Position numbers and translations under genes: made by a program
Shown here: piece by piece, positions 8,854 through 17,086 of the stretch
How positions within the stretch are numbered: position 1 is the first letter of the stretch
Layout of the letters: the number at the start of each line of letters is the position of its first letter
Assembly: GCF_022829365.1 (NCBI RefSeq)
Contig: NZ_JAKSYJ010000119.1
Span: forward strand, 62,001-126,000
DNA length: 64,000 bases
DNA from: Methylobacterium sp. J-077
GTDB taxonomy: Bacteria; Pseudomonadota; Alphaproteobacteria; Rhizobiales; Beijerinckiaceae
Direction: 5' to 3'
Notes under the pieces: model-generated
What the model was told of the DNA's origin: nothing
Database searches by the model: none
Seen by the model: only the letters and a program-made list of their open reading frames with translations

Positions 8854-9458
8854 GCGGCGACGAGACCCTGGACCGGCCGCCCCCGGTCCGCCGCTCGCTG
8901 CTGCTGATCGTCCCGGTGCTGGCGTTTGCGGCCCTGGCCGCCGTGCTGTTCCTGCGCCTGCGCTCGGGCGCCGACCCGGCCGCCCTGCCATCGGCGATGA
9001 TCGGCAAGCCGGTGCCGAGCTTCAGCCTGCCGGCGGTGCCGGGGCTCACGGCCGGGGACGCCCCGGTGCCGGGCCTGTCCAGCGCCGACCTGAAGGGCCA
9101 GATCACGGTGATCAACGTGTTCGCCTCGTGGTGCGCGCCCTGCCAGGTCGAGCACCCGATGCTGATGCGGCTCGCCCGGGAGCCCGGCATCCGGCTGGTC
9201 GGCATCGACTACAAGGAGCCGAACCCGGCGGCCGGCCAGCGCTTCCTGGCCCGGCACGGGGTGCCGTTCAGCGCCGTCGGAGCCGACGCCGACGGCCGCG
9301 CGGCGATCGATTTTGGCGTCTACGGCGTGCCCGAGACCTTCGTGATCGGGCCGGACGGCGTGATCCGCGACAAGCTCGTCGGCATCCTCACGCCGGACAA
9401 TTTTGCCAGCGTGCTGGCGCGGATCCGGGCCGCGGGCAAAGTGGCCGACGCGCGCTGA
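8850..9458 (+). CDS. ccmG: Thiol:disulfide interchange protein CcmG/DsbE
   Basis: A 202-residue periplasmic, membrane-anchored thioredoxin-fold protein that reduces the apocytochrome c heme-binding cysteines. An N-terminal membrane anchor (SLLLIVPVLAFAALAAVLF, about residues 16-34) precedes the redox motif NVFASWCAPCQVEHP (WCAPC near residue 95). The conserved cis-proline segment is YGVPETFVIGPDG. It starts with GTG at 8850, overlapping ccmD. It is the last gene of the ccmCDG run and is followed by a palindromic element and the convergent yciB. Confidence 0.95.
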   Translation: MSGDETLDRPPPVRRSLLLIVPVLAFAALAAVLFLRLRSGADPAALPSAMIGKPVPSFSLPAVPGLTAGDAPVPGLSSADLKGQITVINVFASWCAPCQVEHPMLMRLAREPGIRLVGIDYKEPNPAAGQRFLARHGVPFSAVGADADGRAAIDFGVYGVPETFVIGPDGVIRDKLVGILTPDNFASVLARIRAAGKVADAR

Positions 9459-9459
9459 A

Positions 9460-9505
9460 GCATCGTCCCGAAAGCTGGCCGCCGGCTTTCGGAACACGAT
9501 GATGC
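9460..9505. repeat. Rhizobiales-type intergenic palindrome
   Basis: Arms CATCGT/ACGATG (9461-9466 and 9496-9501) and CCGAAAGC/GCTTTCGG (9468-9475 and 9485-9492) form a long hairpin between the convergent ccmG and yciB. The pattern CCGAAA...TTTCGG flanked by GCATC/GATGC matches palindromes I recall as common in Rhizobiales intergenic DNA. A decayed relative (TCCGGAAAAGGTGG...GGCCGG) lies at about 7811-7856, before ccmC. Confidence 0.6.
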
Positions 9506-9518
9506 GCGATCCAATCCC

Positions 9519-10133
9519 TCACGCGCCGGGCTGCGTCTCCTTGCGCTCGTAGCGGGTCAGCAGCGGCGTCTGCGCCAGGGCGAACAGCACGGTGAGCGGC
9601 ATGATGCCGAATACCTTGAAGTTGACCCAGAAATCCTCGGTCTGGGTCCGCCACACCACCTCGTTCAGGGCCGCCAGAACGAAGAAGAAAAGACCCCAGC
9701 GGAAGGTGAGCTTGCGCCAGCCCTCCTCGGTGAGGCTGAACATCGAATCGAGCACAACAGACAGCAGCGAGCGCCCGAAGACGAGGCCGCCGAGCAGCAC
9801 GGTGCCGAACAGCGCATTCACGATGGTCGGCTTGACCATGATGAAGGTCTTGTCCTGCAGCGCCAGCGTCAGCCCGCCGAACACCACCACGACCACGCCG
9901 GAGACGAGCGGCATGATCGGCAGGCGCCGCACCAGCACGAAGTGAACCGCCAGCGCCACCACGGTCGCCGCGATGAACACGCCCGTCGCCACGAACAGCT
10001 TCTGCTCGGGCGCGACGCCGAACTTTTCCGAATAGGCGTTGCCCAGGAAGAAGATGACGAGCGGCCCGAGTTCCAGCGCCAGCTTCACGAGCGGCGGCAG
10101 GTGGCGGCGGGGAGGAACGGATTCGATCTGCAT
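9519..10133 (-). CDS. yciB: Septation protein A / inner membrane protein YciB
   Basis: A 204-residue polytopic membrane protein of the YciB/IspZ family, implicated in cell envelope integrity and septation. It has five or six hydrophobic spans. Conserved family segments are visible: [18 protein letters not shown] near the start, [16 protein letters not shown] in the middle and [19 protein letters not shown] near the end. The start at 10133 ([11 protein letters not shown]) fits the family length; the frame is open further upstream only by chance. In Rhizobiales it usually follows ftsY on the same strand. Here vapBC on the opposite strand separates the two. Confidence 0.94.
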   Translation of the reverse strand: MQIESVPPRRHLPPLVKLALELGPLVIFFLGNAYSEKFGVAPEQKLFVATGVFIAATVVALAVHFVLVRRLPIMPLVSGVVVVVFGGLTLALQDKTFIMVKPTIVNALFGTVLLGGLVFGRSLLSVVLDSMFSLTEEGWRKLTFRWGLFFFVLAALNEVVWRTQTEDFWVNFKVFGIMPLTVLFALAQTPLLTRYERKETQPGA

Positions 10134-10220
10134 GCGTGTCAGTTGGCTCGGATGCGGCACTCGCGCTAGGCTGGAGGCCAAGTTGGCGGTTTCGGGGCTG
10201 TGTGGAGCGCGGGGCTGACG

Positions 10221-10481
10221 ATGTCCATCACGATCGACAACGCCGAGGTCGAGGCGCTGCTCGCCGACCTCACGGCGACCACCCACCGCGCCGCGCCGGA
10301 CCTGCTGCTGGAGCTGCTCCGGCGGGAGCGGGCGCGGGTGGACGCGGATCGGGAGCGCGACCGCGCCGCCGCGATCGCGTCGGGGCGGTTGCTGCACGAG
10401 CGCTGGAAAGCCGCGGCAGAAATCGATCCGCGGCCGATCGAGCAAATCCTCGCCTACGACGAGAACGGTCTGCCAGTATGA
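10221..10481 (+). CDS. vapB: VapB-type antitoxin
   Basis: An 86-residue antitoxin of the PSK/Rv0623-like VapB group. The N-terminus ([19 protein letters not shown]) is the short DNA-binding region, and the acidic C-terminal part ([20 protein letters not shown]) would cover the toxin active site. Its stop overlaps the start of vapC by four bases (ATGA). In the family, the antitoxin neutralises VapC and autorepresses the operon. It is located between yciB and ftsY and opposed to both. Confidence 0.88.
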   Translation: MSITIDNAEVEALLADLTATTHRAAPDLLLELLRRERARVDADRERDRAAAIASGRLLHERWKAAAEIDPRPIEQILAYDENGLPV

Positions 10482-10876
10482 GCGCTACGGCGGTCATCGA
10501 CACGTCGATCTTCATAGCGATCCTGCTCGGAGAGGCGGACGCGACGTTTCATAGTCAGGCGATTCGGCTCTATTCGAAGCGCGTCATGGCGGCCGCGACC
10601 TATCTCGAATGCGCCATGGTGAGCAGCAAGAAAACGACAGGTCGTGCAGCCCTCGATGATTGGCTCCTCCACGAAACGATCTCCGTCGTCCCCGTAGACC
10701 ACGCTCTTGCGCAGGTCGCCGCCGACGCGTTCGCTCGGTACGGCAAGGGCCGGCACCCGGCCGGTCTGAATTTCGGCGATTGCTTCGCCTACGCGCTGGC
10801 CCGGACGCTGAACGCGCCGCTGCTGTTCAAGGGCGAGGACTTCGCCCGGACCGACGTGCTTCGTATCGCTGCCTAA
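10478..10876 (+). CDS. vapC: VapC-type PIN-domain ribonuclease toxin
   Basis: A 132-residue PIN-domain protein. The acidic residues of the metal site are present: Asp8 in VIDTS, Glu44 in TYLEC, Asp101 in [11 protein letters not shown] and Asp121 in KGEDF. VapC toxins cleave specific RNAs, often initiator tRNA or rRNA; the target here is unknown. Translation is coupled to vapB by the ATGA overlap. Its stop overlaps the stop of the convergent ftsY. All catalytic residues are intact, so the module looks functional. Confidence 0.9.
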   Translation: MSATAVIDTSIFIAILLGEADATFHSQAIRLYSKRVMAAATYLECAMVSSKKTTGRAALDDWLLHETISVVPVDHALAQVAADAFARYGKGRHPAGLNFGDCFAYALARTLNAPLLFKGEDFARTDVLRIAA

Positions 10877-12213
10877 TCTTTTTCCAGCCCCGCGATCGCC
10901 CGGGCGAAATCCCGGGCCGCGAACGGCTCCAGATCCTCCACCCCCTCGCCGACGCCGATGAAATGCACCGGCAGGCCGAACTTGGCCGCCAGCGCCACCA
11001 GGATGCCGCCCCGGGCGGTGCCGTCGAGCTTGGTCATCACGAGACCGGAGACCGGTGCGGCCTGGGAGAACAGCTCCACCTGCGAGATCGCGTTCTGGCC
11101 GACCGTCGCGTCGAGGACGAGGAGCGTCGCGTGCGGCGCCTCTGGGTCCTGCTTGCGCAGCACGCGCACGATCTTCTCCAGCTCGGCCATCAGCCCGGCC
11201 TTGTTCTGGAGCCGGCCGGCAGTGTCGATCAGCAGCACGTCCGTCCCGGCGGCCCCCGCCTGCTTCAGGGCGTCGAAGGCGAGCCCGGCCGCGTCCGCCC
11301 CCTCGCCGCCGCTCACCACCGGGGTGCCGGTGCGCGCGCCCCAGACCTTGAGCTGCTCCACCGCCGCCGCCCGGAACGTGTCGCCGGCCGCCAGCATCAC
11401 GGTGCGGCCCTCCGCGCGCAGCTTCGAGGCGAGCTTGCCCAAGGTCGTCGTCTTGCCGGCGCCGTTGACCCCGACCGTGAGGATCACGAACGGCTTCTTC
11501 GTCGCGTCGATCACGAGGGGCAGCGCCACGGGCTCCAGCGCCCGCTCGACCTCGGTGGCCAGGATCGCCCGGACCTCGTCGGGCGAGATCCCCTTCTCGT
11601 AGCGGCCCTTGCCGACGGCGTCGGAGACCCGCGTCGCGGTCTCCAGGCCGAAATCGGCCTGGATCAGGGCGTCCTCCAGATCCTCCAGGGTGGTGGCGTC
11701 GAGCTTGCGCTTGGTGAACAGGCCGGTCACCCGGTCGGACAGGGCCGACGAGGTCCGCTTCATCCCGGAGGTGAGCCGGGTCCACCAGCCCTTGGCCTCC
11801 GGCTCCCGACCGGGACCGGCGCCGGCATCGTGGGCGAGCGCGGCGGCGGAATCGACCGGCTGGATGTCGGGCATCGGCGCGATTACCGGCTCCCGGTTCA
11901 CGTCGCCGGTTTCGACCGGGTCGGCACCGTGCGCGGGGTCGTCCCCGGCCGTGCCGGCGGGCGGGTGCTCGGGTTCGCCCGCGATCGGCTGGAGGTCCGC
12001 GCCCTCGACCACGTCGGCGACCGGGGGCTCGGATTCCTGGGGCGGCAGCGGGATATGGGCGACGTCCTCCGCCCCGGTGGCGTAGTCCGGCTGGCCCTCG
12101 GAGGGCGAAGCCGGCGCCTCGGCGGGCAGCTCCGTCTCGTCCGCCGTCCCGTCGCCCGTGCCCTTGCGCCCGAACAGGCGCCCGAACCAGCCGGGCTTGT
12201 CCTCGCTCGCCAT
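10873..12213 (-). CDS. ftsY: Signal recognition particle receptor FtsY
   Basis: A 446-residue SRP receptor GTPase that docks ribosome-SRP complexes at the membrane. An N-terminal amphipathic stretch (KPGWFGRLFGRK) is followed by a long acidic, proline-rich region to about residue 135. The N domain comes next (DRVTGLFTKRKLDATTLEDL), then the G domain with GVNGAGKTTTLGKLA near residue 248, DTAGR, and TKLDGTARGG. The start at 12213 matches the family's basic-aromatic N-terminus; 12258 would add 15 residues. The acidic A domain varies in length between species. It ends tail-to-tail with vapC, overlapping by a few bases. Confidence 0.96.
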   Translation of the reverse strand: MASEDKPGWFGRLFGRKGTGDGTADETELPAEAPASPSEGQPDYATGAEDVAHIPLPPQESEPPVADVVEGADLQPIAGEPEHPPAGTAGDDPAHGADPVETGDVNREPVIAPMPDIQPVDSAAALAHDAGAGPGREPEAKGWWTRLTSGMKRTSSALSDRVTGLFTKRKLDATTLEDLEDALIQADFGLETATRVSDAVGKGRYEKGISPDEVRAILATEVERALEPVALPLVIDATKKPFVILTVGVNGAGKTTTLGKLASKLRAEGRTVMLAAGDTFRAAAVEQLKVWGARTGTPVVSGGEGADAAGLAFDALKQAGAAGTDVLLIDTAGRLQNKAGLMAELEKIVRVLRKQDPEAPHATLLVLDATVGQNAISQVELFSQAAPVSGLVMTKLDGTARGGILVALAAKFGLPVHFIGVGEGVEDLEPFAARDFARAIAGLEKD

Positions 12214-12270
12214 GAAATCGCGTCCTCGCCCCACCTTGCCCACCCAGCCTTGAGCCACTAGCCCAACCGG

Positions 12271-12945
12271 ATGTCACTCACCTTCGACATAGGTGCCCGC
12301 CTCCTCTACCGCGATGCCCTGCTGCTCGTCATCGACAAGCCGCCCGGCCTGCCGGTCCATCCCGGCCCGCGCGGCGGCGAGACCCTGACCGACCATCTCG
12401 ACGGCCTGCGGTTCGGCCTGCCGCGCCGCCCCGAGGCCGCGCACCGGCTCGACCGCGACACCTCCGGCTGCCTGGCGCTGGGGCGCCACGCCAAGGCCCT
12501 GGCCCGGCTCGGCAAGCTGTTCTCCGGCAGCGCCGTGGACAAGACCTACTGGGCGGTGGTCGAGGGCGGCCCCGACGCGGAATCCGGCCGGATCGACCTG
12601 CCGCTGGCCCGCCGCTCCGATGATCCGCGCTCCTGGTGGATGAAGGCCGACCCGGCGGGCGACCCGGCCCTGACCCATTGGCGGGTGCTCGGCCGGGCCG
12701 GCGGCCGGACCTGGCTGGAGCTGAAGCCGGTCACCGGCCGCACCCACCAGCTCCGGGTCCACTGCGCCGCCTCCGGCTGGCCGATTTTGGGAGACTCGAT
12801 CTACGGCAGCGGGCCGCGGGGCGGGCATCTTCATCTGCACGCGCGGACGCTGACGATCCCGCTCTACCCGAAGCGAGAGGCGATCACCGTCGAGGCGCCG
12901 CCGCCGTCGCATATCGCGGACGCTGTTGCGGGGATGGGCGTTTAG
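12271..12945 (+). CDS. RluA family pseudouridine synthase
   Basis: A 224-residue RNA pseudouridylate synthase without an S4 domain. The catalytic motif HRLDRDTSGCLALGR (catalytic Asp in RLD) is near residue 50, and LKPVTGRTHQLRVHCAASGWPILGD follows in the second half, both RluA-family hallmarks. It modifies uridines in rRNA or tRNA; the short form resembles RluA or TruC-like enzymes, and the exact target is not readable. It is placed divergently from ftsY, 57 bases from that start. A strong palindromic element follows the stop. Confidence 0.92.
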   Translation: MSLTFDIGARLLYRDALLLVIDKPPGLPVHPGPRGGETLTDHLDGLRFGLPRRPEAAHRLDRDTSGCLALGRHAKALARLGKLFSGSAVDKTYWAVVEGGPDAESGRIDLPLARRSDDPRSWWMKADPAGDPALTHWRVLGRAGGRTWLELKPVTGRTHQLRVHCAASGWPILGDSIYGSGPRGGHLHLHARTLTIPLYPKREAITVEAPPPSHIADAVAGMGV

Positions 12946-12956
12946 GGAGCGACGCT

Positions 12957-13046
12957 GTCATTGCGAGCGCAGCGAAGCAACCCAGGGCAGCGTGCGCCTT
13001 CAGTACGTTGCGGATCCCTAGGTTGCTTCGCTGCGCTCGCAATGAC
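12957..13046. repeat. REP-like palindromic element, copy 1
   Basis: Perfect 26-base arms lie at 12957-12982 and 13021-13046 (left arm begins GTCATTGCGAGCGCAGCGAA). They extend inwards by AGGG/CCCT after one mismatch. The roughly 38-base centre is less symmetric. A diverged copy occurs at 53801-53893 with the same outer arms (TTTGCGAG, AGCGAAGCA, TTGCTTCGC, ATGACAGTGCGG) and a similar centre. This is typical of a non-autonomous REP-type intergenic repeat. It may also act as a two-way terminator between the convergent flanking genes. Confidence 0.8.
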
Positions 13047-13079
13047 GGTGCGGGTGGGAATGCCGCCGCGGGAGGAATC

Positions 13080-14306
13080 TCACGCAGCGATCAGCCGCGT
13101 TCCGTCATGCCCCGCGATTCCAACAGCGTGAAACGTCCCCGCCTCGGGCTCCCCGGCCAGCCGCACGGGGGTGAAATCCGCGCTTCGGCCGGTACCGCCC
13201 CGCTCCGCCAGGACCGTCAGCCTGCGTCCGACCTGCGCGTCGAGGTGCCGGTGCAGGGCGTCGGCGCCGGCCGCGCGCAGGCGGACGGCGCGGTCGCGGA
13301 TCGAATCTTGTGCCACCGGGGGCATACGCGCGGCAGGGGTTCCGGGGCGGGAGGAGTACGGGAACACGTGCAGATGCGTCAGCCCGCATTCGGCCACGAG
13401 GTCGAGGGAGCGGGAGAACTGGTCCTCGGTCTCGGTGGGGAAGCCGGCGATCAGGTCGGCGCCGAACACCACGTCCGGGCGCAAGGCTCGGACCGTCTCG
13501 CAGAAGCGGATCGCGTCGGCGCGGCTGTGACGGCGCTTCATCCGCTTGAGGATCAGGTCGTCGCCGGCCTGGAGGGACAGGTGCAGATGCGGCATCAGCC
13601 GCTCTTCCTCGGCCAGAGCCGCCAGCAGCGCGTCGTCCGCCTCCACCGAGTCGATCGAGGAGATGCGCAGGCGCGCGAGATCCGGCACGCCCCGCAGGAT
13701 CGCCCGCACCAGGCCCCCGAGGGCGAGCGGCGGCTCGGGCAGGTCGCGGCCATAGGCCGTGAGGTCGACGCCCGTGAGCACCACCTCGCGGCCGCCATGG
13801 GCCACGATCGTCTCGACCTGCGCGATGACATCGGCGACCGGCACCGAGCGCGAGGTGCCGCGGCCGAACGGGATGATGCAGAAGGTGCAGCGATGGTCGC
13901 AGCCGTTCTGCACCGGCACGAACGCCCGCGTGTGGCCCGCGACGGAATCGATCCGCGTCGGCGCGACGGTGCGGGCCTCCATCACGGCCCCCGGGCCGGT
14001 GCCGGCGGGTGACCAGCCCGCGGCGCTCAGCTTCTCGGCGTTGCCGACGAGGCGCGCCACCTCGGGCATGGCCGCGTAGGCCTCGGTCTCGACCTCGGCG
14101 CCGCAGCCGGTGACCACGATCTCGGTGCCGGGCCGCTCCCGGGCGATCCGGCGGATCGCCTTGCGGGCCTGGCGGCCGGCTTCCTGGGTCACCGCGCAGG
14201 TATTCACCACCACCCGGTCGCGCCCGTCCGCCGCCGCGTGGACGCGCAGGGCCTCCGACTCGACCGTGTTGAGGCGGCACCCGAAGGTGAGGGTCTCGAC
14301 GGCCAT
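13080..14306 (-). CDS. mtaB: tRNA t6A37 methylthiotransferase MtaB
   Basis: A 408-residue radical SAM enzyme that adds a methylthio group to t6A37 of tRNAs decoding ANN codons. The N-terminal MTTase domain has conserved cysteines in TFGCRLN, VNTCAVT and VTGCGAE, ligating one 4Fe-4S cluster. The radical SAM motif is CDHRCTFCIIPFGRG (CxxxCxxC). A TRAM-like C-terminal region ends the protein. The start at 14306 shares one base with the dapF stop (TGATG), so the genes are coupled. An upstream in-frame ATG at 14399 lies inside dapF and is rejected. Confidence 0.95.
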   Translation of the reverse strand: MAVETLTFGCRLNTVESEALRVHAAADGRDRVVVNTCAVTQEAGRQARKAIRRIARERPGTEIVVTGCGAEVETEAYAAMPEVARLVGNAEKLSAAGWSPAGTGPGAVMEARTVAPTRIDSVAGHTRAFVPVQNGCDHRCTFCIIPFGRGTSRSVPVADVIAQVETIVAHGGREVVLTGVDLTAYGRDLPEPPLALGGLVRAILRGVPDLARLRISSIDSVEADDALLAALAEEERLMPHLHLSLQAGDDLILKRMKRRHSRADAIRFCETVRALRPDVVFGADLIAGFPTETEDQFSRSLDLVAECGLTHLHVFPYSSRPGTPAARMPPVAQDSIRDRAVRLRAAGADALHRHLDAQVGRRLTVLAERGGTGRSADFTPVRLAGEPEAGTFHAVGIAGHDGTRLIAA

Positions 14307-15193
14307 CAGGCGGCGCCGGCGAACAGCTCCGGCGCCAGCGTGCCTTCGGCGACGAGCGCGACCGGGCCGGTCATCAGGACATGGTCGTCGGCACGCCATT
14401 CCACGAACAGCTCGCCCCCGGGCAGCCGGACGTTGGCCTGGCGGCCGATCATCCGCAGGCGCGAGGCCGCCACCACGGTGGCGCAGGCGGCGGTGCCGCA
14501 GGCGAGCGTCAGCCCGGCGCCGCGCTCCCAGACCCGCAGGGTGATCGCCTCACGGTCGGTCACCTGCGCGATCGAGATGTTGGCCCGCTCCGGGAACAGC
14601 GGATGGTTCTCCAGCATCGGCCCGATCCGGGCGAGATCGTAGGAAGCGGGATCCCGGTCCACGAAGAACACCGCGTGCGGGTTGCCCATGTTCACGGCCC
14701 CCGGCGAGTGCAGGATCGGTTCGTCGATCGGGCCGATCTGCAGTTCGATCCGCCGCGTGTCGGGGAACGGCTCGGACAGGGGGATCTCGTCCCAGGCGAG
14801 TCTTGGCCGGCCCATATCGACCGTGAAGGCGCGCTCCGAGATCCGGCGCACGCCGACCCGCCCGGCGCTCGTCTCCAGGACCAGGCGGCCGCCTTCGGCG
14901 GGCCGGGCCATGGCCGGGTCGTCGAGCATCGCGTAGGCGACGCAGCGGGTGCCGTTGCCGCAGGCTCCGGCTTCCGAGCCGTCGGTGTTGTAGATCCGCA
15001 TGAACGCGTCGGTGCCGGGGCTCACGGGATCGTGCAGCACCATGAGCTGATCGAAGCGCGAGCCGGGATCCTGCGCGATCGCCCGGGCCTCCTCCGGCCG
15101 CACCCTGGCCGCCGAGCCGCGCAGGTCCAGCACCACGATCGCGTTGCCGGCGCCGTGCATCTTCAGGAAGCGTCTATGGGCGAGTGCGCTCAT
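14306..15193 (-). CDS. dapF: Diaminopimelate epimerase
   Basis: A 295-residue PLP-independent epimerase that converts LL- to meso-diaminopimelate for lysine and peptidoglycan synthesis. The two catalytic cysteines are in [11 protein letters not shown] (near residue 77) and [10 protein letters not shown] (near residue 233). [13 protein letters not shown] near the N-terminus is the family signature. Length is slightly above average. It heads the dapF-mtaB pair. It is divergent from the secreted GyrI-like gene at 15392. Confidence 0.97.
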   Translation of the reverse strand: MSALAHRRFLKMHGAGNAIVVLDLRGSAARVRPEEARAIAQDPGSRFDQLMVLHDPVSPGTDAFMRIYNTDGSEAGACGNGTRCVAYAMLDDPAMARPAEGGRLVLETSAGRVGVRRISERAFTVDMGRPRLAWDEIPLSEPFPDTRRIELQIGPIDEPILHSPGAVNMGNPHAVFFVDRDPASYDLARIGPMLENHPLFPERANISIAQVTDREAITLRVWERGAGLTLACGTAACATVVAASRLRMIGRQANVRLPGGELFVEWRADDHVLMTGPVALVAEGTLAPELFAGAA

Positions 15194-15391
15194 GCAGCCA
15201 GAGGGGTTGAGGGGATCGGCAAGCTATATGGCAAACCCGCCCGCCGGACGCGAGGGGGGCCGGCGGCGTGGCAGATGCGCCGCACCCGCGCCTCTCGTCA
15301 GCGGTGCCCTCGCGGCCCGGCCGGATCGCCATTAGGTTAGCCGGTGGGAGCCCACGCGACGATCCGCCGGGACCCGACCGGAGCGCCACCC

Positions 15392-16135
15392 GTGATCCGC
15401 CTTCGTTCCCTCGTCGCCCTCTCCACCGCCCTGGTGCTCGCCGCAGGTGGTCCCCTGGCCGCGCAGCAGCAGCCGGCACCGCCCCCCTCCACCGCGCCGG
15501 CTCCGGCCCAGACCAGCCCGCTGCCGACCACCACGGCCCCCAACCCGGTGGCCGACCCGACCCGGAGCGCGGCCCCGGCGCCCGAGCAGGCGATCACCCC
15601 GCCCCCCGCCGGCCAGGCCGCCGTCGGCACGCCCGGGCGCCCGACGCTCATCGAGAAGCCCGGCGAGCCCGGCGACGTCGACGAGGTGACGCTGCCGGCC
15701 AAGCCCGCCGCGATCATCACGGGCAAGACCAAGTGGGAGGAGGCAATCGTCAACCTGACGCAGGCCTTCGCCCGGATCGAGGCGGATCTCGGCAAGCTCG
15801 GCATCGCGCCCGCGGGCCGGCCGCTGGCGGTGTTCACCCGCACCGACGATGACGGCTTCGAGTTCGAGGCGATGATCCCGGTGGCCGCCGCCCCGAACCC
15901 GGCGCCCGCGGAAGCCGATGGCCTGCGCTTCGGCACGACCCCGTCGGGCAAGGCGCTGCGGTTCGCCCACAAGGGATCCTACGAGTCGATCGACGGCACC
16001 TACGAGACCCTGACGGCCTATCTCGACGCCAAGGACATCGTCGTGCAGGACCGCTTCGTCGAAGAGTACGCCACCGACCTCAAGGACGGCACCGACGACA
16101 ATCTCGACGTGAACATTTTTGCCCTGGTGAAGTAA
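15392..16135 (+). CDS. Secreted GyrI-like domain protein
   Basis: A 247-residue exported protein. A signal peptide (LRSLVALSTALVLAAGGPLAA) precedes a proline/alanine/threonine-rich linker to about residue 85. The C-terminal part resembles the GyrI/AraC effector-binding fold (KALRFAHKGSYESIDGTYET, then RFVEEYATDLKDG and FALVK at the end). I use the GTG at 15392, since GGAG lies 8 bases upstream and it places the signal peptide at the terminus; an ATG at 15344 would bury it. Such periplasmic proteins may bind a small ligand, but none can be named. Confidence 0.75.
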   Translation: MIRLRSLVALSTALVLAAGGPLAAQQQPAPPPSTAPAPAQTSPLPTTTAPNPVADPTRSAAPAPEQAITPPPAGQAAVGTPGRPTLIEKPGEPGDVDEVTLPAKPAAIITGKTKWEEAIVNLTQAFARIEADLGKLGIAPAGRPLAVFTRTDDDGFEFEAMIPVAAAPNPAPAEADGLRFGTTPSGKALRFAHKGSYESIDGTYETLTAYLDAKDIVVQDRFVEEYATDLKDGTDDNLDVNIFALVK

Positions 16136-16231
16136 CCACCGCCGGAGCAAGCTCCGCTCCGCAGGGATGGACAGATCGCCGCTGTCTTCGGCCGCCCGGA
16201 ACAGCGGCGGCGGCTCGCGGATTCGCCTTGC

Positions 16232-16993
16232 ATGCCGACCTCCCTGTTCCCGACCACGTCCGCACCGCCGTCGCGCCGCCGGGCCGCCCCGTCACCGGCC
16301 GATCCGGCGATCAACGACAAGGCGCTGGCCGTCCACGCCCGGCTCTCCCCGGTCTATGCCTGCCCGATCCCGTACTTCCACAGCCTCGATCCGCTGAGCG
16401 AGCTGGTCTCGTCGCTGCTCTCGCACCGGACCCGCAACGCCGAGTCCGGCCGGGCCTTCAAGGCCCTGCGCGCCCGCTTCCCGGATTGGGAGGCGGTGAT
16501 CGATGCGGCGGTGCCGGAGATCCAGGCGGCGATCGCCGGCGTGACCTGGCCGGAGCTGAAGGCGCCGCGCATCCGCGAGGTGCTCCTCGCCGTGCGCGAG
16601 CGCTGCGGCAGCCTCGACCTGGCCTTCCTGGGCGCCATGGACGTCGCGGCGGCCCGGGCGTGGCTGGAGGCGATTCCCGGGATCGGCCCCAAGACCAGCG
16701 CGGCGGTGCTCTCCTTCTCGACCCTGCGGATGCCGGCCCTGCCGGTGGACAGCCACCACCACCGGGTCGCCCAGCGCCTCGGCCTGATCGGAGCCCGGAT
16801 CGATGTCGGGCCCTCGCACGCGATCCTGCGGGCGCAGCTGCCGGCCGATTGGAGCGCGCAGGACCTCTACGACAATCACGAGATCCTGATGCTGCACGGC
16901 CAGCAGGTCTGCCATCATCGCCGCCCCGCCTGCGGCCGCTGTGTCCTGGTCGATCTCTGCCCGAGCGCGGCCGCGGGTGCGCGGGAGCCGTAA
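16232..16993 (+). CDS. Endonuclease III-like DNA glycosylase/AP lyase
   Basis: A 253-residue HhH-GPD base-excision repair protein. The helix-hairpin-helix IPGIGPKTSAAVLSFS keeps the lysine of the bifunctional lyases, and VDSHHHRVAQRLGL keeps the catalytic Asp. The C-terminal C-x6-C-x2-C-x5-C (CHHRRPACGRCVLVDLC) is a complete 4Fe-4S loop. It is somewhat diverged from canonical Nth: LSHRTRN replaces LSAQTTD, suggesting a paralogue. Its substrates are probably oxidised pyrimidines, by family only. It is co-oriented with trpS but about 90 bases away. Confidence 0.88.
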   Translation: MPTSLFPTTSAPPSRRRAAPSPADPAINDKALAVHARLSPVYACPIPYFHSLDPLSELVSSLLSHRTRNAESGRAFKALRARFPDWEAVIDAAVPEIQAAIAGVTWPELKAPRIREVLLAVRERCGSLDLAFLGAMDVAAARAWLEAIPGIGPKTSAAVLSFSTLRMPALPVDSHHHRVAQRLGLIGARIDVGPSHAILRAQLPADWSAQDLYDNHEILMLHGQQVCHHRRPACGRCVLVDLCPSAAAGAREP

Positions 16994-17086
16994 GGGCATC
17001 CTTGACCGGTCCCGGCCACGGGTGCGAGTAACCCCGCGCCCGGCAGGCACGCAGCCCCGGCTATGTACTGCTCAGGATCGGCGCCG

